A DNA stretch of 64,000 bases from Saccharothrix violaceirubra (GCF_014203755.1 NZ_JACHJS010000001.1:1488001-1552000); one strand, 5' to 3'. Counted from the first letter of the stretch, positions 54,741-63,768 are shown. Translations and numbers: made by a program. Notes: a model not told the origin generated them from the sequence alone.

Positions 54741-55952
54741 ATGGGAGAGTCTTCGAACCTGTGCGCGGGGACGTGCGGCGGAACATGTTCCGTCCATGCA
54801 CCGGGCACGTCGTCGGGTACGTCGTCGCGTGGGCCGCTCGCGGGTGTGCGCGTCGTCGAGTTCGCGGGACTGGCACCGGTCCCGTTCGGCGCGATGGTGC
54901 TCGCCGACCTCGGCGCCTCGGTGATCCGCGTCGACCGGATCGGCGTGCCGCCGCCGATGCCCGGCGACCCGCTGGGGCGCGGCCGGCGCTCGATCGCGGT
55001 GGACCTGCGCCGGCCGGAGGGCGTCGAGATCGCGCTGCGGCTCATCGCCGACGCCGACGTCCTGGTCGAGGGGTACCGGCCCGGTGTCGCCGAGCGGCTC
55101 GGCGTCGGCCCGGCGCACTGCCTGGCCCGCAACACCCGCCTGGTGTACGGCCGGCTGACCGGGTGGGGACGGACCGGCCCGCTCGCCGACCGGGCCGGGC
55201 ACGACATCGACTACATCGCGGTGGCGGGTGCGCTCGACCCGATCGGCCGGACCGGCGGTCCGCCTGTCGTGCCCCTCAACCTGCTCGGCGACTTCGCGGG
55301 CGGTGGTCTGCTGCTCGCGGTCGGCGTGCTCGCCGCGCTCTACGAACGGGAGCGGTCGGGACGCGGCCAGGTCGTCGACGCCGCCATGGTCGACGGCGCG
55401 GCCCTGCTGACGACGTTCCTGCACGGCCTGGGCGCGGCCGGCCTGTGGCACGGCACCCGCGGTACCAACCTGCTCGACGGCGGCGCGCCGTTCTACGACG
55501 TGTACCCGACGGCCGACGGCCGCCACGTGGCGATCGGCGCGGTCGAGGACAAGTTCTACGCGGAGTTGCTGGACCTGCTCGGCCTGACCGGCACCGTCCC
55601 CGACCGCGCCGACCCCGCGCACTGGCCCGACCTGCGGGCCGCGATCGCCGCGGCGATCGCCCGCCGGACCCGCGACGAGTGGGCGGCGCTGGCCGAGGGC
55701 ACCGACGCGTGCCTCGCGCCCGTGCTCACCCCGGCCGAGGCGACCGCGCACCCGCACAACGTCGCACGCGGCACGTTCACCGAGGTAGGGGGTGTGATCC
55801 AGCCCGCACCGGCACCCCGCTTCGACCGCACGCCGACGGCCGCACCGGTCCCGGCGCCCGCACCGGGGCGGGACACGGTCGACATCCTGGTCGGTTCCGG
55901 GTGGTCGTCCGAGGCGATCCCGGCGTTGTTCGCGGCCGGTGTCGTGGCGTGA
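54741..55952 (+). CDS. mcr: alpha-methylacyl-CoA racemase
   Basis: Family III CoA-transferase fold enzyme that epimerises 2-methylacyl-CoA so that branched chains can enter beta-oxidation. The pattern PLAGVRVVEFAGLAPVPFGAMVLADLGA, GWGRTGPLADRAGHDIDYIAVAGALD (catalytic His and Asp), [24 protein letters not shown] and LLDGGAPFYDVYPTADGRHVAIGAVE (catalytic Glu later) resembles the mycobacterial Mcr closely. ATG 54741 adds a ~35-residue Cys/Gly/Ser-rich extension before the usual start of the fold and has no good ribosome site, so the true start is uncertain. It is divergent from fadA-fadB. Confidence 0.88.
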   Translation: MGESSNLCAGTCGGTCSVHAPGTSSGTSSRGPLAGVRVVEFAGLAPVPFGAMVLADLGASVIRVDRIGVPPPMPGDPLGRGRRSIAVDLRRPEGVEIALRLIADADVLVEGYRPGVAERLGVGPAHCLARNTRLVYGRLTGWGRTGPLADRAGHDIDYIAVAGALDPIGRTGGPPVVPLNLLGDFAGGGLLLAVGVLAALYERERSGRGQVVDAAMVDGAALLTTFLHGLGAAGLWHGTRGTNLLDGGAPFYDVYPTADGRHVAIGAVEDKFYAELLDLLGLTGTVPDRADPAHWPDLRAAIAAAIARRTRDEWAALAEGTDACLAPVLTPAEATAHPHNVARGTFTEVGGVIQPAPAPRFDRTPTAAPVPAPAPGRDTVDILVGSGWSSEAIPALFAAGVVA

Positions 55953-56383
55953 GTCGGACGGTCCGCCGCAAGCCCTCGATTGGTTCCGAAAAAGGTCGCG
56001 GAAAATTACCGACCGTGTCGTACGAAATCATCTCGGCCACGATCGGCCCGGTCACGGTCCGTGCGTGATCGCGCGCATGCGGGTGAAGGGCGGCGGGGAG
56101 TCTGACGATGTGGCGGAACCTCGGTCCGTACGTGGGGGAGAGGGGGCGGAGAAGCCCGCAACCGGTTCATCGGCGGTCCCGCCGGTGGCCTTGATCGTCT
56201 GTTCGGGTGATAGTGGAGGCGGTGCGGCGTGGCCGCGTGCCCGATTCCGCGACCGGTCGTGGGATGGGGCCGTTCCGGGTTCGCCAAGCGGGTGAACGCG
56301 GGAGGATGGCGCGTGACGCACCGGGCCGGCGGGCACCCGACGGCCCGGTCACCAGGCACAGGTCGACGGACGGAGAGCGAGCA
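55953..56383. other. intergenic, no gene seen
   Basis: 431 bp upstream of a tiny membrane peptide gene. No hairpin of note and no family-like ORF. Confidence 0.5.
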
Positions 56384-56545
56384 GTGAACATCAAGAAGGT
56401 GCTGACGCTGGCGGCGGTGGCGCTGGTGTTGTTCTTCCTGATCACCCAGCCCGACCAGTCCGCGCAGACGGTCAAGGGCATCCTCGGCTGGCTGCGCACG
56501 GGCGCCGAGTCGATCATCACCTTCGTGCGCAGCCTCTTCGCCTGA
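56384..56545 (+). CDS. small single-pass membrane peptide
   Basis: 53 residues from GTG 56384 (CGGAGAG upstream): VNIKKVLTLAAVALVLFFLI, then a short polar stretch QPDQSAQTVKGILGWLRTGAESIITFVRSLFA that forms a second amphipathic helix. The frame opens much further up but only this part has protein character. Similar peptides are common in Pseudonocardiales; function unknown. A hairpin follows at once. Confidence 0.7.
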   Translation: MNIKKVLTLAAVALVLFFLITQPDQSAQTVKGILGWLRTGAESIITFVRSLFA

Positions 56546-56550
56546 GGGTG

Positions 56551-56574
56551 CGGCACGGGACCGCACCCGTGCCG
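56551..56574 (+). terminator. hairpin after the small membrane peptide
   Basis: Perfect 9-bp stem CGGCACGGG / CCCGTGCCG with a 6-nt loop, 6 bp after the stop. Confidence 0.65.
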
Positions 56575-56737
56575 TGACGGATCGTGACATGCGGACCCTC
56601 ACGTTGCACCGTATGGGTGGAATGAGGGCTATAACGCCCTGGTAACAGGGTTTTTGCCTATCCAGGGTCTAGCGGTTGTCGGTACCCGCTAATACGGTGC
56701 GCTGCATTGGCTGATCTTCGACCGACGAGGAGGCAGA

Positions 56738-57223
56738 ATGGTCGAGGACTCCGGAGTCGACGAGCTGCTGCGGCAATGGGCGGCCGAGCGTTCGGACGAC
56801 GCCGAACTGCGCGAGGTGAACCGGATCAAGGACGCGTGGCTCGCCGAGGCCCCGCAGTCCCCGGGGATCCCCGTGCAGCGGGCGACCGGTGGTGCGCGCG
56901 GCGTGATGCGGGTCGAGTCCGCGGACCCGGCTTACGTCGTCGCGATGCGGAAGCGGGCGCCGGAGGTGCCCGAGGGTCTGCTGGCCGCGGCCGCGAGCTA
57001 CTGGCAGCTGGTCGGGGACCTCGCCGAGGCCGAGGCGTGGTGGGACGCGGGCATCAGCCCGCTGGACCAGCGCGCGCTCGACTACCGGGCGGCCGGGCTC
57101 ACGCCCGCCGACCTCGGTCGGCGCCTCGGTCCGATGACGGTGCTCCAGCACCTGCGTCGGGGTAGTGCGGCGGCCTGGTGCGTGGCCAGGTTGCAGAGGC
57201 AACGCCGGGACGGCGTCGCCTGA
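56738..57223 (+). CDS. hypothetical protein
   Basis: 161 residues, ATG 56738 with GAGGAGG seven bases before it, a strong start. The composition is normal for a soluble protein: acidic N-terminus (VEDSGVDELLRQWAAERSDDAELREVNRIKDAWLAEAP), central AYVVAMRKRAPEVPEGLLAAAASYWQLVGDLAEAEAWWDAG, and a basic C-terminus AAAWCVARLQRQRRDG. No recognised domain; the middle could be a small helical bundle. A hairpin GGGCTCCC / GGGAGCCC follows at 57282-57307. Confidence 0.75.
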   Translation: MVEDSGVDELLRQWAAERSDDAELREVNRIKDAWLAEAPQSPGIPVQRATGGARGVMRVESADPAYVVAMRKRAPEVPEGLLAAAASYWQLVGDLAEAEAWWDAGISPLDQRALDYRAAGLTPADLGRRLGPMTVLQHLRRGSAAAWCVARLQRQRRDGVA

Positions 57224-57281
57224 CGGATCGCGTGTCGGGCACGGACTCGGCCGCGGAGTCCGCGAACGCCCAAGGGGGAAC

Positions 57282-57307
57282 GGGCTCCCTGCCGCGCTCG
57301 GGAGCCC
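57282..57307 (+). terminator. hairpin downstream of the hypothetical gene
   Basis: Perfect 8-bp stem GGGCTCCC / GGGAGCCC around a 10-nt loop, in the gap before the next small membrane gene. Confidence 0.55.
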
Positions 57308-57453
57308 AAGCCCCGTAGAAGGTCGACATTCCCGCGGTGTCCGGGTCGGAGCCATGCCTCCCGTGTGGCGTCGAAACCGATCCGTGCCGCAACCCCTGGA
57401 AGTGGACGAGCCGCGCCGACGGGCGCGGTAGTCCGAGCAAGTACCCTGAGGTC

Positions 57454-57837
57454 ATGACCGGCCTCATCACCCCCAAACGGCTGATGATCGCGGCCGTCTG
57501 CGTGCTCTCCCTGGTGGTGTGCTGCGGTCTGGCCTACTGGCAGTGGGAGCGCTTCTCCGAGGCCGGTGGCACGTTCCAGAACCTCGGCTACGTCTTCCAA
57601 TGGCCGCTCTTCGGCCTGTTCCCCCTGTTCATGGTGTGGCGCATCCGCCGCCTCGACGCCCGTCGTACCGACCGGGACGTCCCGGAGCCGGTGGTCGCCG
57701 ACGTCCGGCCTGCGGTTACGGTGGACCCCGTCAGGACGTCCGCGCACGACGACGAGGACGACGAGCACGCGGCGTACAACCGCTTCCTCGCCGAACTGAA
57801 CGCGCGGGACCAAGCGGTGAGCGAAGGCGGTCGGTAG
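57454..57837 (+). CDS. small two-helix membrane protein
   Basis: 127 residues from ATG 57454. Two hydrophobic helices (RLMIAAVCVLSLVVCCGLAYWQWERF; NLGYVFQWPLFGLFPLFMVWRI) flank a short polar loop, followed by an acidic cytoplasmic tail. AYWQWERFSEAGGTFQNLGYVFQWP is a motif I recognise from conserved actinobacterial membrane proteins of unknown role. The next gene, DUF3817, starts 4 bp after the stop; this pair is widely conserved in actinobacteria. Confidence 0.78.
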   Translation: MTGLITPKRLMIAAVCVLSLVVCCGLAYWQWERFSEAGGTFQNLGYVFQWPLFGLFPLFMVWRIRRLDARRTDRDVPEPVVADVRPAVTVDPVRTSAHDDEDDEHAAYNRFLAELNARDQAVSEGGR

Positions 57838-57841
57838 GGCG

Positions 57842-58144
57842 ATGAGCGGTGCGTTGAGCCGGTTCCGGGTGATGGCCTACGTGGTCGGCGTCGGCCTGCT
57901 CGGGCTCGTGTTCGCCATGCTGGTGAAGTACCTCGGCGACAACCCCGGCATGATGGCCGTCGTCGGACCCGTCCACGGCTTCCTCTACGCCGTCTACCTG
58001 GTGGCCGCCGTCGACCTCGCGCTCAAGGGCCGCTGGTCGCTCAAGGGCACGGCCCTGGTGCTGGTGGCCGGCACGATCCCGTTCGTGTCCTTCTACGCCG
58101 AACGCAAAGTCGTCGACAGCGTCCGTGCCGGCAAGTCCCTGTAG
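57842..58144 (+). CDS. DUF3817 membrane protein
   Basis: 100 residues. It follows the DUF3817 pattern: FRVMAYVVGVGLLGLVFAMLVKYLGDNP, VVGPVHGFLYAVYLVAAVDLALKGRW with the conserved HGxLY, and TALVLVAGTIPFVSFYAERKV with the conserved P-FxxF. Three helices are expected. No biochemical function is known. Co-transcribed with the gene before it. Confidence 0.9.
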   Translation: MSGALSRFRVMAYVVGVGLLGLVFAMLVKYLGDNPGMMAVVGPVHGFLYAVYLVAAVDLALKGRWSLKGTALVLVAGTIPFVSFYAERKVVDSVRAGKSL

Positions 58145-58204
58145 TTGACCGGTGTGCCGCCCCGCGCCTAGCGTCTGGGCAAGTCAACTGAACACGGCCG
58201 TCGA

Positions 58205-58384
58205 TGTCGCGCGGGAGAGTCCCCGACCAGGGGCGCCGAAGGAGCAACTCCTCCCCGGAATCTCTCAGGCACAGCTACCGCCCGACGAAGGCAACTCTGG
58301 AAAGCAGGCGCCCGGCGCCTCGCCCACGGTGCAAGTCGCGCCCGCGCGACGAAGCTCTCAGGCTCATGACAGAGGGGGAGGCTC
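58205..58384 (+). promoter_or_regulatory. tandem glycine riboswitch upstream of gcvT
   Basis: Two aptamer cores follow each other. The first has GCGGGAGAGTCC, GGCGCCGAAGGAGCAA and CGGAATCTCTCAGGCA (about 58210-58271). The second begins CGACGAAGGCAACTCTGGA and ends CGACGAAGCTCTCAGGCTCA (about 58282-58366), followed by ACAGAGGGGGA. These are the conserved glycine aptamer strings and the standard tandem layout. Binding of glycine turns on expression of the glycine cleavage genes. The start ATG 58406 lies about 23 nt after the element. Confidence 0.95.
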
Positions 58385-58405
58385 ACTCAGGACGAGGAGT
58401 CTCCG

Positions 58406-59578
58406 ATGGACCGTGTCATCCTTCGTACCGGCAAGCCGACCGACCCGGTCGGCGCCACTGCCGTGCCCGCCACCAGGGAGGACCCCGTGGACAGCCGTCG
58501 GACGCCGCTGCACGCCGAACACGAGGCGCTCGGCGCCCACTTCACCGATTTCGCGGGATGGCGCATGCCGTTGCGCTACGACAGCGAGTTGGCCGAGCAC
58601 CACGCCGTGCGTACGACCGCGGGCCTGTTCGACCTGACCCACATGGGTGAGATCACGCTCACCGGTCCGCAGGCGGGCGCCGCGCTCGACCACGCGCTCG
58701 TCGGCCACTCGTCCGCGATCGGCGTCGGTCGGGCCCGCTACACCATGATCTGCCGGGCCGACGGCGGCGTGCTCGACGACCTGATCGTCTACCGGCTCGG
58801 CGACCTGGAGTACCTGGTCGTCGCGAACGCGTCCAACGTCGCCGTCGTGCACGAGGCGCTGGTGGAGCGGGCGAAGGGCTTCGACGTCGAGGTCGCGGAC
58901 CGGTCGACGGACTACGCGCTGCTGGCCGTGCAGGGTCCGGCGTCGGTGCGCGTCCTGGCCGGGCTGACGGACACGGACCTGGACACGGTCAAGTACTACG
59001 CGTCGTACCCGTCGACCGTCGCGGGCAGATCCGTGCTGCTGGCCCGCACCGGCTACACCGGCGAGGACGGCTTCGAGCTGTTCGTCGCGCCGGACGACGC
59101 GCCGCACGTGTGGCGTGCGCTGCTGGAGGCGGGCAAGGCCCACGACCTCAAGCCCGCGGGCCTCGGTTGCCGCGACACATTGCGGCTGGAGGCCGGGATG
59201 CCGTTGTACGGCAACGAGCTGGGCACCGGGCGCACCCCGTTCCACGCCAACCTCGGCCGCGTCGTCAAGCTGGACAAGCCCGGCGACTTCGTGGGCCGGG
59301 AAGCACTCGCCGACGTCGAGGCCGACACCACCCTGGTCGGCCTCAAGACCGCGTCACGTCGCGCGCCCCGGCACGGTTACCCCGTGGTGGACGCGTCCGG
59401 CGCGGTGGTCGGCGAGGTGACCAGCGGGGCGTTGTCGCCGACGCTGGGCTACTCGATCGCGATGGCCTACGTCGCCAAGGAGCACGCGACGCCGGGCACC
59501 GGACTGGCGGTGGACGTCCGCGGCCGTCGGGAACCGGTCGAGGTCGTCGCTCTGCCGTTCTACAAGCGCAACTCTTAG
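58406..59578 (+). CDS. gcvT: glycine cleavage system T protein (aminomethyltransferase)
   Basis: Transfers the aminomethyl carbon of glycine from lipoyl-GcvH to tetrahydrofolate, releasing ammonia. Landmarks: TPLHAEHEALGAHFTDFAGWRMPLRY, LFDLTHMGEI, LTRTGYTGEDGFEL-like LLARTGYTGEDGFELFV and GLGCRDTLRLEAGMPLYGNEL. Two starts have good ribosome sites: ATG 58406 (GAGGAG) and GTG 58487 (GGGAGG); only the latter matches the usual N-terminus, so the longer form has an extra 27 residues. Controlled by the glycine riboswitch; glyA follows 15 bp later. No gcvP or gcvH in the window. Confidence 0.94.
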   Translation: MDRVILRTGKPTDPVGATAVPATREDPVDSRRTPLHAEHEALGAHFTDFAGWRMPLRYDSELAEHHAVRTTAGLFDLTHMGEITLTGPQAGAALDHALVGHSSAIGVGRARYTMICRADGGVLDDLIVYRLGDLEYLVVANASNVAVVHEALVERAKGFDVEVADRSTDYALLAVQGPASVRVLAGLTDTDLDTVKYYASYPSTVAGRSVLLARTGYTGEDGFELFVAPDDAPHVWRALLEAGKAHDLKPAGLGCRDTLRLEAGMPLYGNELGTGRTPFHANLGRVVKLDKPGDFVGREALADVEADTTLVGLKTASRRAPRHGYPVVDASGAVVGEVTSGALSPTLGYSIAMAYVAKEHATPGTGLAVDVRGRREPVEVVALPFYKRNS

Positions 59579-59593
59579 GGAGATCCCAGACCG

Positions 59594-60859
59594 ATGTCCG
59601 AGCACTTCAACACCTCCCTCGCGGAGTTCGACCCCGAGGTGGCGCAGGCGGTGGCCGCCGAGCTGGGGCGGCAGCGGTCCACCCTGGAGATGATCGCTTC
59701 GGAGAACTTCACCCCCGTGTCGGTGCTCCAGGCCCAGGGCTCGGTGCTGACCAACAAGTACGCCGAGGGCTACCCGGGCCGTCGCTACTACGGCGGCTGC
59801 GAGCACGTCGACGTGGTCGAGCGGCTGGCGATCGCGCGCGTCAAGGAGCTGTTCGGCGCCGGGTTCGCCAACGTGCAGCCGCACTCGGGCGCGCAGGCCA
59901 ACGCGGCGGCGATGTTCGCGCTGCTCAAGCCGGGCGACACGATCCTGGGTCTGAGCCTGGCGCACGGTGGCCACCTCACCCACGGCATGAAGATCAACTT
60001 TTCCGGCAAGCTCTACAACGTGGTGCCCTACCACGTCGGCGACTCGGATGGCGTGGTCGACATGGCCGAGGTCGAGGCGCTGGCGCTGGAGCACCGGCCG
60101 AAGCTGATCGTCGCCGGCTGGTCGGCGTACCCGCGGCAGCTCGACTTCGCCGGGTTCCGCCGGATCGCCGACGCGGTCGACGCGTACCTGATGGTCGACA
60201 TGGCGCACTTCGCCGGTCTGGTCGCCGCCGGGCTGCACCCCAGCCCGGTGCCGCACGCGCACGTCGTGACCACGACCACGCACAAGACGCTCGGTGGCCC
60301 GCGCGGCGGCGTGATCTTGTCCAACGACGCCGACATCGCCAAGAAGATCAACTCGGCGGTGTTCCCCGGCCAGCAGGGCGGTCCGCTGGAGCATGTGATC
60401 GCGGGCAAGGCCGTGGCGTTCAAGCACGCCGCGTCGCCGGAGTTCGCCGACCGCCAGCGCCGCACGCTGGAGGGCGCGCGCATCCTCGCCGACCGGCTCG
60501 CCCGCGAGGACGTGGCGGCCGTGGGCGTGAAGGTCCTCACCGGCGGCACGGACGTCCACCTCGTCCTGGTCGACCTGGTGGACTCGGAGCTGGACGGTCA
60601 GCAGGCCGAGGACCGGCTGCACGAGGTCGGCATCACGGTCAACCGCAACGCCGTGCCCAACGACCCGCGTCCGCCGATGGTCACGTCGGGCCTGCGGATC
60701 GGCACGCCCGCGCTGGCCACGCGCGGGTTCGGCGCGGACGACTTCGCCGAGGTCGCCGACATCATCGCGAACGCCCTGCTGCCGACCGCCGACCTGGACG
60801 GGCTGCGGGGACGCGTCGAGGTGCTGGCGGCGAAGTTCCCGCTCTACTCCACCCTGTGA
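59594..60859 (+). CDS. glyA: serine hydroxymethyltransferase
   Basis: PLP enzyme interconverting serine and glycine with tetrahydrofolate. 421 residues from ATG 59594. [72 protein letters not shown] with the Schiff-base Lys, and [15 protein letters not shown] are intact. Together with riboswitch-controlled gcvT it channels excess glycine into one-carbon units and serine. Confidence 0.98.
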   Translation: MSEHFNTSLAEFDPEVAQAVAAELGRQRSTLEMIASENFTPVSVLQAQGSVLTNKYAEGYPGRRYYGGCEHVDVVERLAIARVKELFGAGFANVQPHSGAQANAAAMFALLKPGDTILGLSLAHGGHLTHGMKINFSGKLYNVVPYHVGDSDGVVDMAEVEALALEHRPKLIVAGWSAYPRQLDFAGFRRIADAVDAYLMVDMAHFAGLVAAGLHPSPVPHAHVVTTTTHKTLGGPRGGVILSNDADIAKKINSAVFPGQQGGPLEHVIAGKAVAFKHAASPEFADRQRRTLEGARILADRLAREDVAAVGVKVLTGGTDVHLVLVDLVDSELDGQQAEDRLHEVGITVNRNAVPNDPRPPMVTSGLRIGTPALATRGFGADDFAEVADIIANALLPTADLDGLRGRVEVLAAKFPLYSTL

Positions 60860-60944
60860 GTCGGGCCACTGGGTGAAATAGGTCGGCAGCGGTCGGGGTT
60901 GTCCCGTGCGCAACCGCGTACGGGACGACCTGAATAGAGGAACC

Positions 60945-61553
60945 ATGTCCGCCTCCCTCGACACGCTCGCGCTTTCCCCCGAAGCGCAGGACCTGCTCTT
61001 CACCGGTGCGCGCACGGCGAACGCGTTCACCGACGAGCCGGTGACCGACGAGCAGCTGCGCCAGGTGTACGAGCTGGTCAAGTGGGGTCCGACCAGCATG
61101 AACAACCAGCCGCTGCGCATCGTCTACGTGCGGGGCGAGGGTTCGCGCGAGCGGCTGCTGCCGCACCTGGGCGAGGGCAACCGGGCGAAGACCGCGTCCG
61201 CGCCGGTGGTGGCGATCCTGGCGGCCGACACCTCGTTCCACGAGCACTTCCCGCGGACGTTCCCGCACTTCGAGGGCGCGCGTGACCTGTTCGCCGACAA
61301 GCTCGACGTGCGCGACTCCGTGGCGCGGCTCAACGCGGGTCTCCAGATCGGCTACTTCATCCTCGGCGTGCGCGCCGCGGGTCTGGCCGCCGGTCCGATG
61401 TCGGGCTTCGACGCGGAGGGCGTGCGTCAGGAGTTCCTCGCCGACACGACGCTCCAGCCGCTGGTGATCGTCAACATCGGCCACCCGGACCACTCCGGCA
61501 CGTTCGGTCGGTTGCTGCGCCTGGAGCACGACGAGGTCGTCAGCGAGGTCTGA
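60945..61553 (+). CDS. malonic semialdehyde reductase (RutE/HadB)-family nitroreductase
   Basis: 202 residues from ATG 60945 (AGAGGAA upstream). The nitroreductase fold and the RutE/HadB subfamily are seen in LLFTGARTANAFTDEPVTDEQLRQVYELVKWGPTSMNNQPLRIVYVRG (FMN-binding Arg, Ser, Asn), NAGLQIGYFILGVRAAGLAAGPMSGFD and LVIVNIGHPD. Known members use FMN and NADPH to reduce malonic semialdehyde in pyrimidine breakdown, but no rut gene is adjacent, so the substrate is uncertain. A terminator with T-tract follows. Confidence 0.85.
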   Translation: MSASLDTLALSPEAQDLLFTGARTANAFTDEPVTDEQLRQVYELVKWGPTSMNNQPLRIVYVRGEGSRERLLPHLGEGNRAKTASAPVVAILAADTSFHEHFPRTFPHFEGARDLFADKLDVRDSVARLNAGLQIGYFILGVRAAGLAAGPMSGFDAEGVRQEFLADTTLQPLVIVNIGHPDHSGTFGRLLRLEHDEVVSEV

Positions 61554-61573
61554 TCGACCGTTACACGGACAGG

Positions 61574-61606
61574 TCCCCGTCGCACTCCCCGCGACGGGGA
61601 TCTTTT
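61574..61606 (+). terminator. intrinsic terminator after the reductase gene
   Basis: 10-bp stem TCCCCGTCGC / GCGACGGGGA (7-nt loop) followed by TCTTTT. It ends the gcvT-glyA-reductase stretch before the cfa-like gene. Confidence 0.88.
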
Positions 61607-61672
61607 CGTGAACCGGGTCGGTGCGCGTGGACGAATACGTGACAGCGGTCGTCTCTCGCGAGGAGGAAGACA

Positions 61673-62944
61673 GTGGCTGTCACGACCACCGGCGTCGCCG
61701 GTGCACTCGCCGGCGTCGTCGAACGCCTGCTGGGTACGCGGTTGCCGATCGGGCTGCGGGCGTGGGACGGGAGCACCGCCGGTCCGCAGGACGGGCCGGT
61801 GGCCGTGATCCGTTCCCGGCGCGCGTTGCGTCGCCTGCTGTGGAACCCGGACGAGCTGGGGTTGTCGCGTGCGTACGTGAGCGGCGAACTCGACGTGGAG
61901 GGCGACCTCACCGAGGGGCTCAAGCGGTTCTGGGAACTGGCGCGTGGCGGTGCGTTGCGCAAACCGCGCGCGGCGGACGTGGTCGGCGCACTGGGCACGG
62001 CGTTGCGGCTGCGCGCGATCGGTCCGCGTCCGGCACCGCCGGGCGAGGAGGCGCGGTTGAGCGGACGGTTGCACACGCGACGACGCGACGCGGCGGCGAT
62101 CTCGCACCACTACGACCTGAGCAACGAGTTCTACCGCCTCGTACTCGACCCGAGCATGGCGTACTCGTGCGGGTACTTCGTGTCGCCGGAGTCCACTGTG
62201 GAGCAGGCGCAGCACGCCAAACTGGACCTGGTGTGCCACAAGCTCGGGTTGGCGCCGGGGATGCGGCTGCTCGACGTCGGCTGCGGCTGGGGTTCGATGA
62301 TCATCCACGCGGCCAGGCACTTCGGCGTGCACGCGACCGGCGTGACGATCTCCGCCCGGCAACGCGAGCACATCCTCGGGCGGATCGCCGAAGAGGGTCT
62401 GACCGATCTGGTGACCGTGCGGCTCATGGACTACCGCGAGATCGCCGACGGGCCGTACGACGCGATCTCCACCATAGAGATGGGTGAACACGTCGGCGAG
62501 GAGAACTACCCGGAGTACGCGGCCACGCTGTACCGGTCGTTGCGTCCGGGCGGACGGTTGCTGTTGCAGCAGATGTCCCGCGGCACCACCGCGCCGGGCG
62601 GTGGGGCGTTCATCGAGTCCTATGTGGCGCCGGACATGCACATGCGTCCGGTGAGCCGGACGTTGACACACCTCGAAGGCGCGGGGTTCGAGATCAGGGA
62701 CGTGGAGGCATTGCGCGAGCACTACGTGTGGACGGTGCGGGCGTGGGCACGCACGCTGGAACAGCGCTGGGACGAGGTCGTGCGGCTGGTCGGCGAGGGG
62801 CAGGCGCGGGTGTGGCGGCTGTACCTGGCGGGTGGTGCGCTGACGTTCGAGGAGGGGCGGATGGGGGTCGACCAGGTGCTCGCCGTGCGGACCGGTGACC
62901 GGGGCGAGAGCGGGATGCCGCGCGTGCGGGAGTGGGTGCGATGA
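61673..62944 (+). CDS. cfa: cyclopropane-fatty-acyl-phospholipid synthase family methyltransferase
   Basis: 423 residues from GTG 61673 (GAGGAGG upstream). SAM-binding motif LLDVGCGWGSMIIHAARHFGVHATGVTISARQREH, preceded by SHHYDLSNEFYRLVLDPSMAYSCGYF, and followed by STIEMGEHVGEENYPEYAATLYRSLRPGGRLLLQQMSR and SYVAPDMHMRP are all typical of Cfa/CmaA. It methylates unsaturated acyl chains of phospholipids, giving cyclopropane or methyl-branched lipids. Its stop overlaps the ATG of the DUF1295 gene, so the two products are made together. Confidence 0.92.
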   Translation: MAVTTTGVAGALAGVVERLLGTRLPIGLRAWDGSTAGPQDGPVAVIRSRRALRRLLWNPDELGLSRAYVSGELDVEGDLTEGLKRFWELARGGALRKPRAADVVGALGTALRLRAIGPRPAPPGEEARLSGRLHTRRRDAAAISHHYDLSNEFYRLVLDPSMAYSCGYFVSPESTVEQAQHAKLDLVCHKLGLAPGMRLLDVGCGWGSMIIHAARHFGVHATGVTISARQREHILGRIAEEGLTDLVTVRLMDYREIADGPYDAISTIEMGEHVGEENYPEYAATLYRSLRPGGRLLLQQMSRGTTAPGGGAFIESYVAPDMHMRPVSRTLTHLEGAGFEIRDVEALREHYVWTVRAWARTLEQRWDEVVRLVGEGQARVWRLYLAGGALTFEEGRMGVDQVLAVRTGDRGESGMPRVREWVR

Positions 62945-63732
62945 GCTTCGGCTGGACCGTGCTGTGGTCGGCCGTGACGGTGTTCGTGCTGATCACGGCG
63001 TTGTTCGGGTACGCGGTGTCGAAGCGCCGCTTCGACCTGATCGACTCCTTCTGGGGTCCGGGGTTCGCCGTGGTCGCCGTGGTGGCGTTCGCGTTGTCGG
63101 ACCGGGCGTGGCCGGGGTTGGTGGTCGTGGTGCTGACCGTCGTGTGGGGTGTGCGGCTGGGGTGGCACATCCACTCGCGCAACCGGCACAAGGACGAGGA
63201 CCAGCGGTACGTCGACATGTACCGGCGGGCCAAGGGCAACCCGGTGGCGAAGATGTACCGGGTGTACCTGCTGCAGGGCGCGATCATGGTCCTGGTGTCG
63301 CTGCCGGTGCAGTTCGCGCAGTCGCGACCGGCGAGCGGCGTGCTGTTCGCGCTCGGCGTCGCGGTGTGGCTGGTCGGCTTCGTGTTCGAGGCGGTCGGCG
63401 ACGCGCAGCTCGCCCGGTTCAAGGCGGACCCGGCGACCAAGGGGCAGGTCATGGACCGGGGGCTGTGGCGCTACACCCGGCATCCGAACTACTTCGGCGA
63501 CGCGTGCGTGTGGTGGGGGCTGTTCCTGCTCGCGTGCGGGTCGTGGTGGGCCTTGGCGCTCGTGGTGAGCCCGGTGGTGATGACGTTCCTGCTCGCGAAG
63601 GGGAGCGGCAAGCCGTTGCTGGAGAAGGACATCGTGCACCGCCGTCCGGGGTACGCCGAGTACGTCGCCCGGACCAGCGGGTTCTTCCCGCTGCCGCCCA
63701 GGAGGCGCGGTCCGGGAGTCGGTGGTGCCTGA
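62941..63732 (+). CDS. DUF1295 membrane protein (steroid 5-alpha-reductase / ICMT-like fold)
   Basis: 263 residues from ATG 62941, overlapping the cfa stop. Six or so hydrophobic helices; FDLIDSFWGPGFAVVAVVAFAL and VVWGVRLGWHIHSRNRHKDEDQRYVDM near the N-terminus, and GLWRYTRHPNYFGDACVWWGLFLLACGSWWAL in the C-terminal half, which is the NADPH/SAM-binding signature of DUF1295 and isoprenylcysteine methyltransferase relatives. Frequently encoded next to Cfa-type enzymes in actinobacteria, where a reductase role in making methyl-branched acyl chains is a reasonable but unproven idea. Confidence 0.88.
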   Translation: MSFGWTVLWSAVTVFVLITALFGYAVSKRRFDLIDSFWGPGFAVVAVVAFALSDRAWPGLVVVVLTVVWGVRLGWHIHSRNRHKDEDQRYVDMYRRAKGNPVAKMYRVYLLQGAIMVLVSLPVQFAQSRPASGVLFALGVAVWLVGFVFEAVGDAQLARFKADPATKGQVMDRGLWRYTRHPNYFGDACVWWGLFLLACGSWWALALVVSPVVMTFLLAKGSGKPLLEKDIVHRRPGYAEYVARTSGFFPLPPRRRGPGVGGA

Positions 63733-63734
63733 GC

Positions 63735-63768
63735 GCGTATTTCGGGGTGTCCGAGTGGAGGACTCGCG
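63735..63768. repeat. dispersed 34-bp intergenic repeat, copy 2
   Basis: Starts 3 bp after the DUF1295 stop and matches the copy at 38173-38206 at 30 of 34 positions, including TGTCCGAGTGG and GGACTCGCG. Both copies lie just downstream of a gene, as expected of a terminator-like repeat. Confidence 0.85.
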
